A DNA stretch of 64,000 nt, from the NCBI GenBank assembly GCA_016720635.1, contig JADKKF010000024.1:62001-126000 (forward strand), given 5' to 3'. Positions 9,117 to 18,940 of the stretch are shown piece by piece. Under the pieces are notes generated by a model, which saw only the letters and a program-made list of their open reading frames with translations, was not told where the DNA came from and made no database searches. The stretch comes from Saprospiraceae bacterium (GTDB lineage: Bacteria; Bacteroidota; Bacteroidia; Chitinophagales; Saprospiraceae). The translations under genes and the position numbers were made by a program. How positions within the stretch are numbered: position 1 is the stretch's first letter; each line of letters starts with the position of its first letter.

Positions 9117-9375
9117 AGTTCTTACTAAAATCGCTTTCGATGGTTGTCTGGGCATTTTTCTTTCTCCAATAATAGAACATCAGTCCCACCAATAGATATG
9201 GCATTGCCAGTAAATATAAAATTCCAGTATTTAAACCTTTTCCTGCGGTTCCTCCAGCTCTCATGTCAGATTCAGCGGCCATTTTACACATCGGACATTG
9301 GGCGAATATTTCAAACGGGATTATAGTGATTGCCAGTAAAATAATTATCACATAAATAGAAGCATATTTTTTCAT
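9115..9375 (-). CDS. Small membrane protein with CPMC motif
   Basis: An 86-residue protein of unknown function: N-terminal signal or signal-anchor helix (about 5-24), a CPMCKMAAES motif right after it, a glycine-rich stretch (MRAGGTAGKGLN), then a second hydrophobic helix (about 50-70, ILYLLAMPYLLVGLMFYYW) and a charged tail. The paired cysteines just outside the membrane resemble a metal- or thiol-handling site. It is close to the cytochrome oxidase genes but separated by tex, so a role in oxidase or copper assembly is speculative. Confidence 0.7.
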   Translation of the reverse strand: MKKYASIYVIIILLAITIIPFEIFAQCPMCKMAAESDMRAGGTAGKGLNTGILYLLAMPYLLVGLMFYYWRKKNAQTTIESDFSKN

Positions 9376-9403
9376 ATTATTGACATTTAAATTAATAGAT
9401 GTA

Positions 9404-9411
9404 CAAAGTTA
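9404..9411 (-). promoter_or_regulatory. Candidate -7 element for the CPMC protein gene
   Basis: On the minus strand this reads TAACTTTG, a perfect TAnnTTTG -7 box about 30 bases upstream of the ATG at 9375. No TTTG is found at the expected -33 distance. Confidence 0.4.
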
Positions 9412-9441
9412 CAAAATAACAACCAAAAATAAATAAAGCCC

Positions 9442-11568
9442 ATGATTAATAACATCATTGCCACCCAGTTAAATATAAATATCAAACAAGTCGAATCTGT
9501 TTTAGATTTATTTGAGAAAGGCTGTACCATACCATTTATAGCCAGGTATAGAAAAGAGGCTACGCAGGGCCTTGATGAAACACAGATAAAGGCAATTTTT
9601 GATGAAAATCAGCGGTTGACAGCACTTGTAGATCGAAAAAAAATGATCTTAGAGACGATTGAATCTCAAGGCGCATTAACTTCCGAATTAAAAAAGAAAA
9701 TAGAAGATACGTGGATTTCCACCGTTCTCGAAGATTTATATCTACCCTACAAACCTAAGAAAAAAACGAGGGCGTCTATTGCTAAAGAAAAAGGTTTAGA
9801 ACCCTTAGCAACTTGGATTTTTAACCAACAAAATGGAGATCCCTATAACAGGGCAAGACAATATTTATCTAAAGAAATTGGAACCGTAGAAGAAGCTATC
9901 GCAGGGGCCAAAGATATCATAGCTGAGTGGATTAGTGAAAATCTAGAAATTAGAAATCGTTGTCGTAACATTTTTGAAAAGCATTCAATCCTAGAAGCAA
10001 AAGTTGCAAAAAACAAAGAAAAAGACGGTGCTACTTACAAGGACTATTTCGATTTTCATGAGAAATCTTCAAAGGTCCCCTCCCACCGTCTATTAGCCAT
10101 TTTCCGCGGTGAAAAAGAAAAAATATTATCCGTAAATATCGGACCAGATCCAGAACACACTATTTATCAACTAGGTTCACTCTGTTTGTCACGATATAGA
10201 AACGATTGTTTTGATATAGTGGAAGATGCCTTGAAAGACAGCTACCAACGGTTACTGGCACCGAGCATTGAAAATGAAATTCGCAATCAATTAAAAGAAA
10301 AAGCTGATATTGAAGCAATCGATATTTTTGGTAAAAACCTTTCCCAATTGTTATTGGCACCAATCCTTACAAATTGTAACATATTAGGTATTGATCCTGG
10401 CTTTAGGACAGGATGTAAAATCGCATGCATCGACAAAAATGGAACCTTTATAGATAATGCGACCATTTTTCCATTTTTTAATGAAGGAAAAACTAACGAA
10501 GCATTTTCTATACTGAAAGGACTTATTGAAAAACACAAAATCCAAGCAATCGGTGTAGGAAACGGCACAGCAGGCAGAGAAACGATTGAATTTCTTTATA
10601 AACATGAATTCAATAAACAACTTAATATATTTTTGGTATCAGAAGCAGGAGCGTCCATATATTCAGCTTCAAAAGTTGCCATCGAAGAATTTCCAAATTT
10701 AGATATTACAGTAAGAGGGGCTATTTCGATAGCACGAAGACTTCAGGACCCTATGGCAGAATTGGTCAAGATAGATCCAAAGTCCATTGGTGTCGGCCAA
10801 TATCAACATGAAGTAAATCCAACCCTTTTAAAAAATAACCTTGAGTACACCGTGCAACAATGTGTTAACACGATTGGAGTCCAGTTAAATACCGCTTCTG
10901 AACATTTATTGGCCCATGTGTCGGGTATTAGTAAGAATCTAGCTCAAAATATAATCAAATATAGGGATGAAAACGGAAATTTTAAATCAAGGGATGCGCT
11001 TAAAAATGTTCCTCGATTGGGCCCTAAAGTATATGAGCAAGCAGCTGGTTTTTTAAGAGTTAAAGAATCTACAAATCCTTTAGACAATACGGCAGTTCAT
11101 CCCGAATCCTATCCTATTATTGATAAAATGTCAAAAAACCTAAAAGTATCAACTTTCGATCTCATTAAAAATGAGAATTTAAGGCAATCAGTAGAATTGA
11201 AAAACTATACGAATGAAAAGGTTGGCTTACCTACATTACATGATATCATGAAGGCCCTAAACAAGCCAGAAGTAGATATCAGAGGAGAAGCAGAACCCAT
11301 AGAGTTCGATCAAAGGATTCAAAAAATAACCGATCTGGCCGTTGGAATGAAACTCAGAGGGACCGTATCAAATATCACAAAATTTGGTGCCTTTATTGAC
11401 ATTGGAATCAAGGAAAATGCATTATTGCATATATCTCAAATTTCACGCGAATTTATACAAGACCCAAATGAGAAATTAAAATTGAATCAAGCGTTGAACT
11501 TAACTGTAATAGATTTAGACCTCGAAAGATCTCGAATCAGCGTCAGTTTAATTAGCGAAGGGGTTTAA
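9442..11568 (+). CDS. tex: Tex-family RNA-binding transcription accessory protein
   Basis: A 708-residue cytoplasmic nucleic-acid-binding protein, bacterial relative of Spt6. Order of parts: N-terminal helical domain with PFIARYRKEATQGLDE near residue 35; a YqgF-like RNase-H fold near 310-430 (LGIDPGFRTGCKIACID); helix-hairpin-helix repeats near 470-560 (the LKNVPRLGPKVYEQAAGFLR region); and a C-terminal S1 RNA-binding domain at about 627-705 (GMKLRGTVSNITKFGAFIDI). Length and order are normal for the family. Convergent with the end of the respiratory operon, 31 bases apart. Confidence 0.95.
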   Translation: MINNIIATQLNINIKQVESVLDLFEKGCTIPFIARYRKEATQGLDETQIKAIFDENQRLTALVDRKKMILETIESQGALTSELKKKIEDTWISTVLEDLYLPYKPKKKTRASIAKEKGLEPLATWIFNQQNGDPYNRARQYLSKEIGTVEEAIAGAKDIIAEWISENLEIRNRCRNIFEKHSILEAKVAKNKEKDGATYKDYFDFHEKSSKVPSHRLLAIFRGEKEKILSVNIGPDPEHTIYQLGSLCLSRYRNDCFDIVEDALKDSYQRLLAPSIENEIRNQLKEKADIEAIDIFGKNLSQLLLAPILTNCNILGIDPGFRTGCKIACIDKNGTFIDNATIFPFFNEGKTNEAFSILKGLIEKHKIQAIGVGNGTAGRETIEFLYKHEFNKQLNIFLVSEAGASIYSASKVAIEEFPNLDITVRGAISIARRLQDPMAELVKIDPKSIGVGQYQHEVNPTLLKNNLEYTVQQCVNTIGVQLNTASEHLLAHVSGISKNLAQNIIKYRDENGNFKSRDALKNVPRLGPKVYEQAAGFLRVKESTNPLDNTAVHPESYPIIDKMSKNLKVSTFDLIKNENLRQSVELKNYTNEKVGLPTLHDIMKALNKPEVDIRGEAEPIEFDQRIQKITDLAVGMKLRGTVSNITKFGAFIDIGIKENALLHISQISREFIQDPNEKLKLNQALNLTVIDLDLERSRISVSLISEGV

Positions 11569-11599
11569 ACTCTCAAAATGAAAAAGCCAAAAGAAATAT

Positions 11600-12031
11600 C
11601 TAGTGCGTCGCTGGTGCTTCTGTAGCTGGTACTTCGGAAGAATGAACTTCACTGGAAGACTTTGAAGACTGCCCCTCAGACTTAAGACCAATTGAATTTT
11701 TTGCTTTTATTTGTGCTCTGCTGGTATTCCAGTGCATACCTTCATTTGCAAATGCAATAAGACCCCATACCAACAAAATGGTGGGCATTAAAACGCTTAA
11801 AGACAATCCCCTGACTTCATATCTCATATGCATGAATTCGTAAACAATAAAATATGCTTTATAAAGGCTTAAGCTAATCATAAGAGGATACATGATCCAT
11901 TTAGGCCAATGCATGCCTTCAATAATGTGTCCATTGCCAATCAAAGCGATAGCAACCTCTATCAAAGTTACAACACCCAACAATATAAGGCCTTTAAAAA
12001 CTACTTTTTTACCCTCTTCGTAATTCAACAT
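11600..12031 (-). CDS. ctaF: Cytochrome c oxidase subunit IV
   Basis: Last gene of the respiratory operon. The 143-residue protein has three hydrophobic segments (about 14-34, 47-62, 78-95) with the prokaryotic subunit IV pattern around LYKAYFIVYEFMHM, and a long Ser/Glu/Ala/Thr-rich hydrophilic tail (about 110-143). Small accessory subunit of the aa3-type oxidase. Assignment rests on pattern and on its place right after two subunit III genes. Confidence 0.85.
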   Translation of the reverse strand: MLNYEEGKKVVFKGLILLGVVTLIEVAIALIGNGHIIEGMHWPKWIMYPLMISLSLYKAYFIVYEFMHMRYEVRGLSLSVLMPTILLVWGLIAFANEGMHWNTSRAQIKAKNSIGLKSEGQSSKSSSEVHSSEVPATEAPATH

Positions 12032-12080
12032 AATAAGTATATTTTAGAAAATAGTATTAACAAAAATTCGATTAATTAAA

Positions 12081-12932
12081 TTATAATAAGTAAAACACCA
12101 AAAACACAAACACCCAAACCAAATCGACAAAGTGCCAATACAAACCTATTTTTTCAACCATTTCGTAATGATTTCCGCGATTTTGATAGAGTCCAGTCAT
12201 TGCATTAAGCATAATAATCAATAAGAATATGACACCTGAAAATACGTGAAATCCGTGGAATCCCGTAATAAAGAAGAATAGTGCACCGAAAGCCTTTGGA
12301 CCAAATGCCTGCTCTTTTACCTCACCAGCTGCATTTTTGTATTTCAACTGATTATAGTGTCCATCGTGATAATGAATTAAATAAGGAGCTCCAACCGTAA
12401 AGGTTTGACCAGCTTTTATATCATGACCATCGCCTTCCAAATAAACTCCATCCTCTATATGTCGTCCAAATGGATTAGTCCATACGGTCATACTTTCTCC
12501 CTTGATTAGAGTAGTCCATTCCCATGCTTGACAACCTAAGAAAATCAACCCTCCTAAGATTGTAAAAAACATCCATTTAACAACGCCGCTTTGGTTACCA
12601 CGATGACCTTCCTGTACGGCTCTAACCATCGTCACTGAAGACAATATAAGTACGAAAGTCATGATCGTTACGAATATAAGCGGAGCATGTGTAATTCCAC
12701 CAGGTAAAGTTGAAAATACGAAATCAGGTAGAGGCCAAGAAGGCATACTCAATCTTAATGCACCATAGGAAATTAAAAATCCCGCAAAAGTAAATGCATC
12801 TGACAACAAAAAGTACCACATCATTAACTTTCCATAGCTCGCCTTGAACGGTTCAGCAGCACCATTCCAAGAGCCTGGAGTGTCATGTGTACCATGATTA
12901 TGTTCATCTGTCATTACGTGTTCCGTTATCAT
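12081..12932 (-). CDS. ctaE: Cytochrome c oxidase subunit III (long form)
   Basis: A 283-residue subunit III of the heme-copper oxidase. Helices are seen near 35-60, 80-105, 117-135, 210-240 and 255-283; conserved features include FFITGFHGFHVFSGVIFL and the C-terminal YWHFVDLVWVFVFLVFYLL. Between the third and fourth helices there is a hydrophilic insert of about 70 residues (about 140-210) rich in His, Gly and Tyr. It pairs with the shorter subunit III gene 14 bases upstream; the two together are common in Bacteroidota operons. Confidence 0.93.
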   Translation of the reverse strand: MITEHVMTDEHNHGTHDTPGSWNGAAEPFKASYGKLMMWYFLLSDAFTFAGFLISYGALRLSMPSWPLPDFVFSTLPGGITHAPLIFVTIMTFVLILSSVTMVRAVQEGHRGNQSGVVKWMFFTILGGLIFLGCQAWEWTTLIKGESMTVWTNPFGRHIEDGVYLEGDGHDIKAGQTFTVGAPYLIHYHDGHYNQLKYKNAAGEVKEQAFGPKAFGALFFFITGFHGFHVFSGVIFLLIIMLNAMTGLYQNRGNHYEMVEKIGLYWHFVDLVWVFVFLVFYLL

Positions 12933-12946
12933 TTATAATTAAATTT

Positions 12947-13531
12947 TTAAGGTTGTTCTATATAAAAAAATATTAATAAATATACCCACAGCAATCCTAC
13001 AAAGTGCCAATATTGAGAGGTAAGTTTCAGCCTAAATAATCTCTTTTCAGAAACTTTGTTAGGCAAGAAAAAAGCATGAATAATTGCTACAATCAAACAA
13101 ATTAGTCCGCCTATAACATGCAATATATGCAATCCAGGAATGGCATATAAAAACGATGCTGAGGGATTCACCTTGATATCTAAACCATGGCTATACATAA
13201 TCTTCCATCCCGAAATTTGTAAATAAATAAATACTATTCCAAGAACGAAAGTCAGAATTAAACCTAGCTTATACAAACCAAATTTTGCTTCTTTCAACCA
13301 TATACTTGAAAAATACAAAGTTATACTGCTAAGAATGATGGCGCCTGTACTAAAATAAAACGGCGAGGGCAAATGAAACTCCAACCAGTTGCCAGCACCT
13401 TTCCTTACTAAATAGGCACTTGTCAAAGCTGCAAACATCATCGTAATCCCACAAATACCAAGCCAAAGCGCGAAAATCTGAGGATTGACGCCATTTCTTT
13501 TACTTGGGTATAAATATTGTATATTCTCCAT
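12947..13531 (-). CDS. Cytochrome c oxidase subunit III (short form)
   Basis: A 194-residue heme-copper oxidase subunit III family protein with five helices and the family end SQYWHFVGLLWVYLLIFFYIEQP. The middle contains GLHILHVIGGLICLIVA. Encoded 9 bases after ctaB and 14 bases before the long subunit III gene. Both subunit III forms are probably structural; subunit III has no redox centre in known oxidases. Confidence 0.92.
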   Translation of the reverse strand: MENIQYLYPSKRNGVNPQIFALWLGICGITMMFAALTSAYLVRKGAGNWLEFHLPSPFYFSTGAIILSSITLYFSSIWLKEAKFGLYKLGLILTFVLGIVFIYLQISGWKIMYSHGLDIKVNPSASFLYAIPGLHILHVIGGLICLIVAIIHAFFLPNKVSEKRLFRLKLTSQYWHFVGLLWVYLLIFFYIEQP

Positions 13532-13540
13532 TGTTTTGAT

Positions 13541-14452
13541 TTAAAATTTATCAAACCACATCAGTCCTAAAAAACCTGGCAAGAAAAAAAATGAATAAAA
13601 CATAAGTCTTAATGCAGCCTCTCGTGACTGTTGTTTATACAACATGATAGAAAAATATCCAAATATTATCGCTAATCCTACCAAACTAACAAAAATCCAA
13701 ACACTAGATATTACGTTTATAAAAAACATAAATCCAAAGATGCCAACTAGTAAAAGGCAGAATAAAAAAGATTGTAGGGCTATATTAATATCTACTTTTC
13801 CATCTTTTAATGGAATGAATCTATAACCTGCTTTTAAATAATCTTCAGCTCCCAGAAATGCTATTGCCCAAAAATGTGGAAACTGCCAACAAAATTGTAC
13901 TAAAAACAACATCAAGCCAACAGCACTTACTTTTCCCTCAACAGCCACTGCACCAATCAACGTAGGTAATGCCCCTGGAATAGCACCAATGGTGACAGCG
14001 ATAGGAGACACCCGTTTTAAAGGGGTATATAAAAAAGCATATATAATCAGAGAAACCGCACTGATCAATGCTGCCAATATATTAAAAGTTCCCATTAAGA
14101 CCAATCCAGTACCAAAAAAAAGACCACAAAGAATTAAAGCTGTGGACATACTTAGCTTTCCAGTAACCAGCGGACGATTAGCAGTTCTAGCCATTTGGGC
14201 ATCGAAATCCTTTTCGAACAATTCATTCAATATATTGCTAGCCCCAGTTACACAAAATCCACCAAAAGCAAAAACCAATAATCTCAAAAGACCCGAATTT
14301 CCAGTATTTGCAGCGACAATTAAATAAGATAATACCGCTGAAAAAACCACGGTCATAGACAACTTGAACTTTACCAACAGACCTACCTCTCTAATCATCT
14401 CTCCACAAGAGATAATTAAAGATTTCAAACTCCTTTGTAAAGCAATACTCAT
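13541..14452 (-). CDS. ctaB: Protoheme IX farnesyltransferase (heme O synthase)
   Basis: Membrane enzyme of the UbiA superfamily that converts protoheme to heme O, the step before heme A for the aa3 oxidase encoded beside it. The 303-residue protein has about nine helices and the two Asp-rich prenyl-diphosphate sites: the first around NELFEKDFDAQMARTANRPL (about 77-96) and the second around AEDYLKAGYRFIP. The RTxxRP heme O synthase feature is present as RTANRPLVTG. Heme A synthase (ctaA) is not in the window. Lies between ctaD and the subunit III genes. Confidence 0.95.
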   Translation of the reverse strand: MSIALQRSLKSLIISCGEMIREVGLLVKFKLSMTVVFSAVLSYLIVAANTGNSGLLRLLVFAFGGFCVTGASNILNELFEKDFDAQMARTANRPLVTGKLSMSTALILCGLFFGTGLVLMGTFNILAALISAVSLIIYAFLYTPLKRVSPIAVTIGAIPGALPTLIGAVAVEGKVSAVGLMLFLVQFCWQFPHFWAIAFLGAEDYLKAGYRFIPLKDGKVDINIALQSFLFCLLLVGIFGFMFFINVISSVWIFVSLVGLAIIFGYFSIMLYKQQSREAALRLMFYSFFFLPGFLGLMWFDKF

Positions 14453-14477
14453 CTGACTCTGATTAATATATTTTTTC

Positions 14478-16328
14478 TTATTGATGCAATTCAGAATGTT
14501 GTTCTCCTTCAGCCAATGGCTTTATCTGAGGTATAAAGTCAACTCCATCCTTTCCATAATCATAAGCCCATCTATTGACACTTGGGATATTGCCTTCCCA
14601 GTTACCATGACCAGGTTTTATCGGAGTAGTCCACTCCAAAGTATTGGATTCCCATGGATTTTTAGATGTTACTTTCTTACCTTTCCAAATGCTATAAAAG
14701 AAGTTTACCACAAATAAAATTTGCAATGCAAAAACTATTATCGCACAAACTGTGATGAATTGATTTAAAGCATCAAACTGTTTGAACGTTTCAAAACTAT
14801 CAAATCTAAAATATCTTCTTGGCACTCCTGCTAAACCAATATAGTGCATCGGCCCAAAAATCAAATACGCTCCTACGAGAGTACCCCAAAAATGTATTTG
14901 TCCCAAAGTTTCATTCATAAAACGACCGTACATCTTAGGGAACCAATTATAAATCCCAGCAAACATACCAAAGAACGCCGCAATACCCATAACTATATGG
15001 AAGTGAGCCACTACAAAATATGTATCGTGTTGTTGAATATCAATGGTTGAATTTCCTAAGAAAATCCCCGTTAATCCCCCTGAAATAAACATAGACACAA
15101 AACCAATTGCGAATAAACTTGCAGAATTAAATCGTACATTTCCTCCATATAAAGTAGCAATCCAGTTAAAGACTTTTACAGCAGATGGTACCGCAATGAT
15201 CAATGTGAAGAGCACGAAAAAATTAGATATAAACGGATTTACACCCGCCATAAACATATGATGTGCCCAAACTATAAAAGATAAAAATGCAATAGCAAGC
15301 ATAGAAAACACCATCGCTTTATATCCAAAAATTGGTTTTCTTGAATGCACTGATAATATTTCAGATACCAAACCCATCGCCGGTAGGATAATGATATAAA
15401 CCTCTGGGTGACCAAGGAACCAAAATAAATGCTGAAACAATACAGGACTACCTCCAACATTGTCCAAGGCTTGGCCACCTATAAATATTTCACTTAAATA
15501 GAAACTGGTACCCATGCCTCTATCAAACATTAATAAAAAGAAACCAGCAACAAGTACAGGGAACGATAACAAACCGATAATTGCTGTGATCAAAAAAGCC
15601 CAAATTGTCAAAGGCATTCTCCACATCGTCATACCTTTTGTACGAAGATTCAAAATGGTTGTTATATAGTTTACTCCTCCAAGCAATACAGAAACAACAA
15701 AGAAAGTCAACGAAATCAACCAAAGAGTCATACCCGTTCCAGAACCTTGAGATGCTTGAGGTAAAGCCGACAATGGAGGATACGCAGTCCATCCACCACT
15801 AAATGGCCCTGTGCTCAATACGAGAGACGCCAACATCACCACAGAAGATAAGAAGAAAAACCAATATGAAAGCATATTCAAGAATCCCGATGCCATATCC
15901 CTTGCTCCGATTTGCAGCGGAATTAACAAATTACTGAATGTACCACTCAGTCCTGCAGTCAATACAAAAAATACAATTATCGTACCGTGCATGGTTACCA
16001 AGGCATAATAAAAGTTAGGATCTAGAGATCCAATCCCATCATCATTTACAACTATCCACTTGCCTAATAAGGGACGTAACCAGGCCATATCGGCTTCTGG
16101 GAAGCCCAATTGCAATCTAAATATAACGGACATTCCGGCACCAATGATAGCCCAAATAATACCTGTTATGAGAAATTGCTTGGCAATAATCTTATGATCT
16201 TGGCAAAATATGTATTTTGTGATAAAACCCATTTGGTGTTTATCCCCATGATGGTGATCATAGAAATGGTCATTATACCCTTGCTCTTTAATTAATTTTT
16301 CTTCTTCAAGATGTGTTAAAGCAGCCAT
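14478..16328 (-). CDS. ctaD: Cytochrome c oxidase subunit I
   Basis: Catalytic subunit of an aa3-type proton-pumping oxidase (616 aa, 12 or more helices). Visible residues: the cross-linked His-Tyr pair and glutamate in FLGHPEVYIIILPA (A1-type), the CuB histidines in VWAHHMF, the K-channel lysine in AVPSAVKVFNWIATLYGG, and the heme-ligand region QHDTYFVVAHFHIVMG. There is a histidine-rich N-terminal tail (FYDHHHGDKHQ). The end after the helices is about 80 residues and hydrophilic. Nine bases follow ctaC, in the operon with complex III. Confidence 0.97.
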   Translation of the reverse strand: MAALTHLEEEKLIKEQGYNDHFYDHHHGDKHQMGFITKYIFCQDHKIIAKQFLITGIIWAIIGAGMSVIFRLQLGFPEADMAWLRPLLGKWIVVNDDGIGSLDPNFYYALVTMHGTIIVFFVLTAGLSGTFSNLLIPLQIGARDMASGFLNMLSYWFFFLSSVVMLASLVLSTGPFSGGWTAYPPLSALPQASQGSGTGMTLWLISLTFFVVSVLLGGVNYITTILNLRTKGMTMWRMPLTIWAFLITAIIGLLSFPVLVAGFFLLMFDRGMGTSFYLSEIFIGGQALDNVGGSPVLFQHLFWFLGHPEVYIIILPAMGLVSEILSVHSRKPIFGYKAMVFSMLAIAFLSFIVWAHHMFMAGVNPFISNFFVLFTLIIAVPSAVKVFNWIATLYGGNVRFNSASLFAIGFVSMFISGGLTGIFLGNSTIDIQQHDTYFVVAHFHIVMGIAAFFGMFAGIYNWFPKMYGRFMNETLGQIHFWGTLVGAYLIFGPMHYIGLAGVPRRYFRFDSFETFKQFDALNQFITVCAIIVFALQILFVVNFFYSIWKGKKVTSKNPWESNTLEWTTPIKPGHGNWEGNIPSVNRWAYDYGKDGVDFIPQIKPLAEGEQHSELHQ

Positions 16329-16336
16329 ATTGGAAT

Positions 16337-17503
16337 TTATTTTTTATTCAATGAATCTTTTAAAATAATTACTGTCGTATCGACTTTATCTTTAGTTTCG
16401 ACACTAGTGTTCACAGGTTCGCCTGCAAGAATTTTACCTTTGTTGGGATCGTCAACTGTATTTCGTACGGTTGAGAAATAAACAGACTTTTGCTTATTAA
16501 ACCATTGTTCATATTCTTCAGGAGAAACTATTTTTACAACTTTTCTCATACTATAATGCCCGATACCACAAAGCTCTGCACATCCCAATTCATAAGTAAA
16601 TGTCTCCCACTTCTTAGGACCAAATGGATCTTTTGGATCGGAAGGCTCTAAGTATTCAGGATATTTTCTTAGTTCAAGTTTATACTCTTCAAGAGTTTTT
16701 TCCGGAGTAAACACAAAATAAGTTGGCAATCCTGGAATTGCATCCATTTTTACTCTAAATTGAGGTAGATAAAAATTATGCAAAACATCCTTAGAGGTAA
16801 TACGAACTCTAACTTTTTTTCCTTTAGGTAACACTATCTGGTCCGCGATAAAATCATCATGGGTTTTAGGATCTGTCCAATCCATACCTAAACCATTAGT
16901 ACCACTAATTAACTTGTAATTTCTAGTTCCTAGTTTGTGATCCATACCAGGATATCTAATATCCCATGCAAACTGATACGCGACTGCCTCAATTTCAATA
17001 AAATCTTCATCTTCTTTTACATCAGCCATGATTTCATTCCAAGCCATAAGTCCCGACACAACCAAAATAGTCATGACTATCGCTGGTGTAATTGTCCAAT
17101 AGAACTCTAGCTTATTATTATGAGGAATAAACAACACTTTTTTACCAGGTCGGCCTTTATATTTAAAAGCAAAATAAAATAGGGCTACTTGAGTCAATAC
17201 AAAGACAATCCCTGTAATAATTACAGTTAAATTAAAAATTGAATCAACCTTTTTACCGTGGATGGAAGCAGCTTCGTGAGGTCCATATCCTAGCATGAAA
17301 TTTTTGTAGTGGTAACAAGACCAAATAGTACCTAAAATCAAAGCAATTCCAAATACCAATAACCAAAATGCAGTCCTATCAGAATTGATCCTTTCCGACT
17401 CCTCTTGACCACGAATTTTATTGGCCAATTCAACAATTTTGCCAATCTGAACAGATATTACAACGACTAAGACAATTGCAAGTAAAATTATAAAACCAGT
17501 CAT
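16337..17503 (-). CDS. ctaC: Cytochrome c oxidase subunit II
   Basis: Carries the CuA centre that takes electrons from cytochrome c. The CuA ligands are visible in LGCAELCGIGHYSM (two Cys, Glu, His, Met) and the upstream His in DVLHNFYLPQF. The 388-residue protein has four hydrophobic segments before the cupredoxin domain (about 1-22, 46-66, 88-110, 130-152), two more than the usual hairpin. There is no C-terminal cytochrome c domain, so it is aa3 rather than caa3, and electrons must come from complex III haems or a separate carrier. Confidence 0.95.
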   Translation of the reverse strand: MTGFIILLAIVLVVVISVQIGKIVELANKIRGQEESERINSDRTAFWLLVFGIALILGTIWSCYHYKNFMLGYGPHEAASIHGKKVDSIFNLTVIITGIVFVLTQVALFYFAFKYKGRPGKKVLFIPHNNKLEFYWTITPAIVMTILVVSGLMAWNEIMADVKEDEDFIEIEAVAYQFAWDIRYPGMDHKLGTRNYKLISGTNGLGMDWTDPKTHDDFIADQIVLPKGKKVRVRITSKDVLHNFYLPQFRVKMDAIPGLPTYFVFTPEKTLEEYKLELRKYPEYLEPSDPKDPFGPKKWETFTYELGCAELCGIGHYSMRKVVKIVSPEEYEQWFNKQKSVYFSTVRNTVDDPNKGKILAGEPVNTSVETKDKVDTTVIILKDSLNKK

Positions 17504-17531
17504 TTCTATTTAGTATAAGGTTATTTAAATT

Positions 17532-18914
17532 TTAAACGTGATGATGATAGGATTCTCCAACAAATGGATCATTAGGCGGTGTCAGTCTAGCCTTCGTTAA
17601 CTGCCAGAAAACAAAATATAAAAATAATCCTAAAAATCCTATCCATGTACCTATCTCCAATAAACCTGGGAAGTGAAACCCTGCTGGTACTTCAGCATGG
17701 TCTGAATGACTATCATGGCTTACTACTTCATGTCCTTCACCATGAGTCGCAGCTGCAGTATGTGGTACGGAATTGGCATCGGCATGATTTTCCTGAGAAG
17801 TCTTCACTGAGTGCATTTTTATTTCTGACTCATTGCCTCCAACTTTATGTGTATCATGATGTGCCAATTCGTGTGCTGTATGCAAGACACCTGGTTTTAT
17901 CATCAAGAAGAAGTTTAACCAATGTCCCAATATGACAATAATTGAAACAAACACTAAACTTCCAACTTTTCTTTTTGTGTCATTGCGGATAAGTACCAAA
18001 AATGGAATGAAGAAATTGATGCCCAAATTCAAGAAAAACAAAGGTCTATACTCTTCCAGCCTTGTCTTAAAGTAAATGGTCTCCTCCCCTACATTCGCAT
18101 ACCAAATCAACATAAATTGAGAAAACCATAAATAAGTCCAAAATATAGAAATACCAAAAATGTATTTTCCAATATCGTGCAAATGTTCCTGAGTTACTAA
18201 TGTATAATAGCCTTTTGATCTGAGATAAACCAAAATCAACAAGGTAAAAGCATACATGGTCACAACCATCGAAGCTGTGCAATACCAAGCGAACAAAGTA
18301 CTATACCAATGAGCATCCAGGGACATTACCCATTGCCAAATAATGGCCGCACTAGAGAATCCTCCAAGTGGTAAAAATATAGCTGCCCAAAATTTTAATT
18401 TTTTATGCTGTGAAAATGATTCATTGCCATTTTGATCTTCATCTTGTGAAATCGCTCTCATCCTTTGAGCTATAAAGAACCATATTCCTACAAAGCCAAT
18501 GGTGAAAATGGTGTAAATCATTGGATTTAAAAAGCCAGACTTGCCTTTGAGGATTTCATCAGCCTCAACCGAAGCCTTATCTGCCCAATGATACAAATGA
18601 TGAAAGCCTCCCAAAACTCCAGCGACAATTACACCCATCAATACCAAACCAACAATCAAAAAGAGCGAATATGCTTCCCAAACTCTTTTAAAGATTGTGT
18701 GCCAGCCCCCATATGCCAACAATGATGCACTCAATACGAATAACGCACCAAAAGCTATTCCTGTAAAATAAACAGAATTATGGAGAAAATTAGACCAAAA
18801 TCTAGTGTGAAATGCATCATCTCCTACAAAAGTAAGTACCATACATATCACACCCAATATCATCATCCCAATGAAAGTGGACTTTTGTTGTTTTTCAAAT
18901 ACAAATTGATTCAT
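17532..18914 (-). CDS. actF: Alternative complex III subunit ActF (quinol:cytochrome c oxidoreductase membrane subunit)
   Basis: A 460-residue integral membrane subunit of alternative complex III, related to ActC/NrfD. About ten helices are seen, with the segment YWKWVMSLD-like pattern here as IIWQWVMSLDAHWYSTLFAWY near 195-215. A His-rich hydrophilic loop lies near 350-410 (repeated HDTH, HGEGHE, HDSHSDH), followed by a final helix and a tail ending YHHHV. Fifth to last of the operon's act genes; followed 28 bases later by ctaC, which links the quinol-oxidising complex to the oxidase. Confidence 0.92.
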   Translation of the reverse strand: MNQFVFEKQQKSTFIGMMILGVICMVLTFVGDDAFHTRFWSNFLHNSVYFTGIAFGALFVLSASLLAYGGWHTIFKRVWEAYSLFLIVGLVLMGVIVAGVLGGFHHLYHWADKASVEADEILKGKSGFLNPMIYTIFTIGFVGIWFFIAQRMRAISQDEDQNGNESFSQHKKLKFWAAIFLPLGGFSSAAIIWQWVMSLDAHWYSTLFAWYCTASMVVTMYAFTLLILVYLRSKGYYTLVTQEHLHDIGKYIFGISIFWTYLWFSQFMLIWYANVGEETIYFKTRLEEYRPLFFLNLGINFFIPFLVLIRNDTKRKVGSLVFVSIIVILGHWLNFFLMIKPGVLHTAHELAHHDTHKVGGNESEIKMHSVKTSQENHADANSVPHTAAATHGEGHEVVSHDSHSDHAEVPAGFHFPGLLEIGTWIGFLGLFLYFVFWQLTKARLTPPNDPFVGESYHHHV

Positions 18915-18940
18915 AATATAGATTTTTCCAGTGGAGTGAA

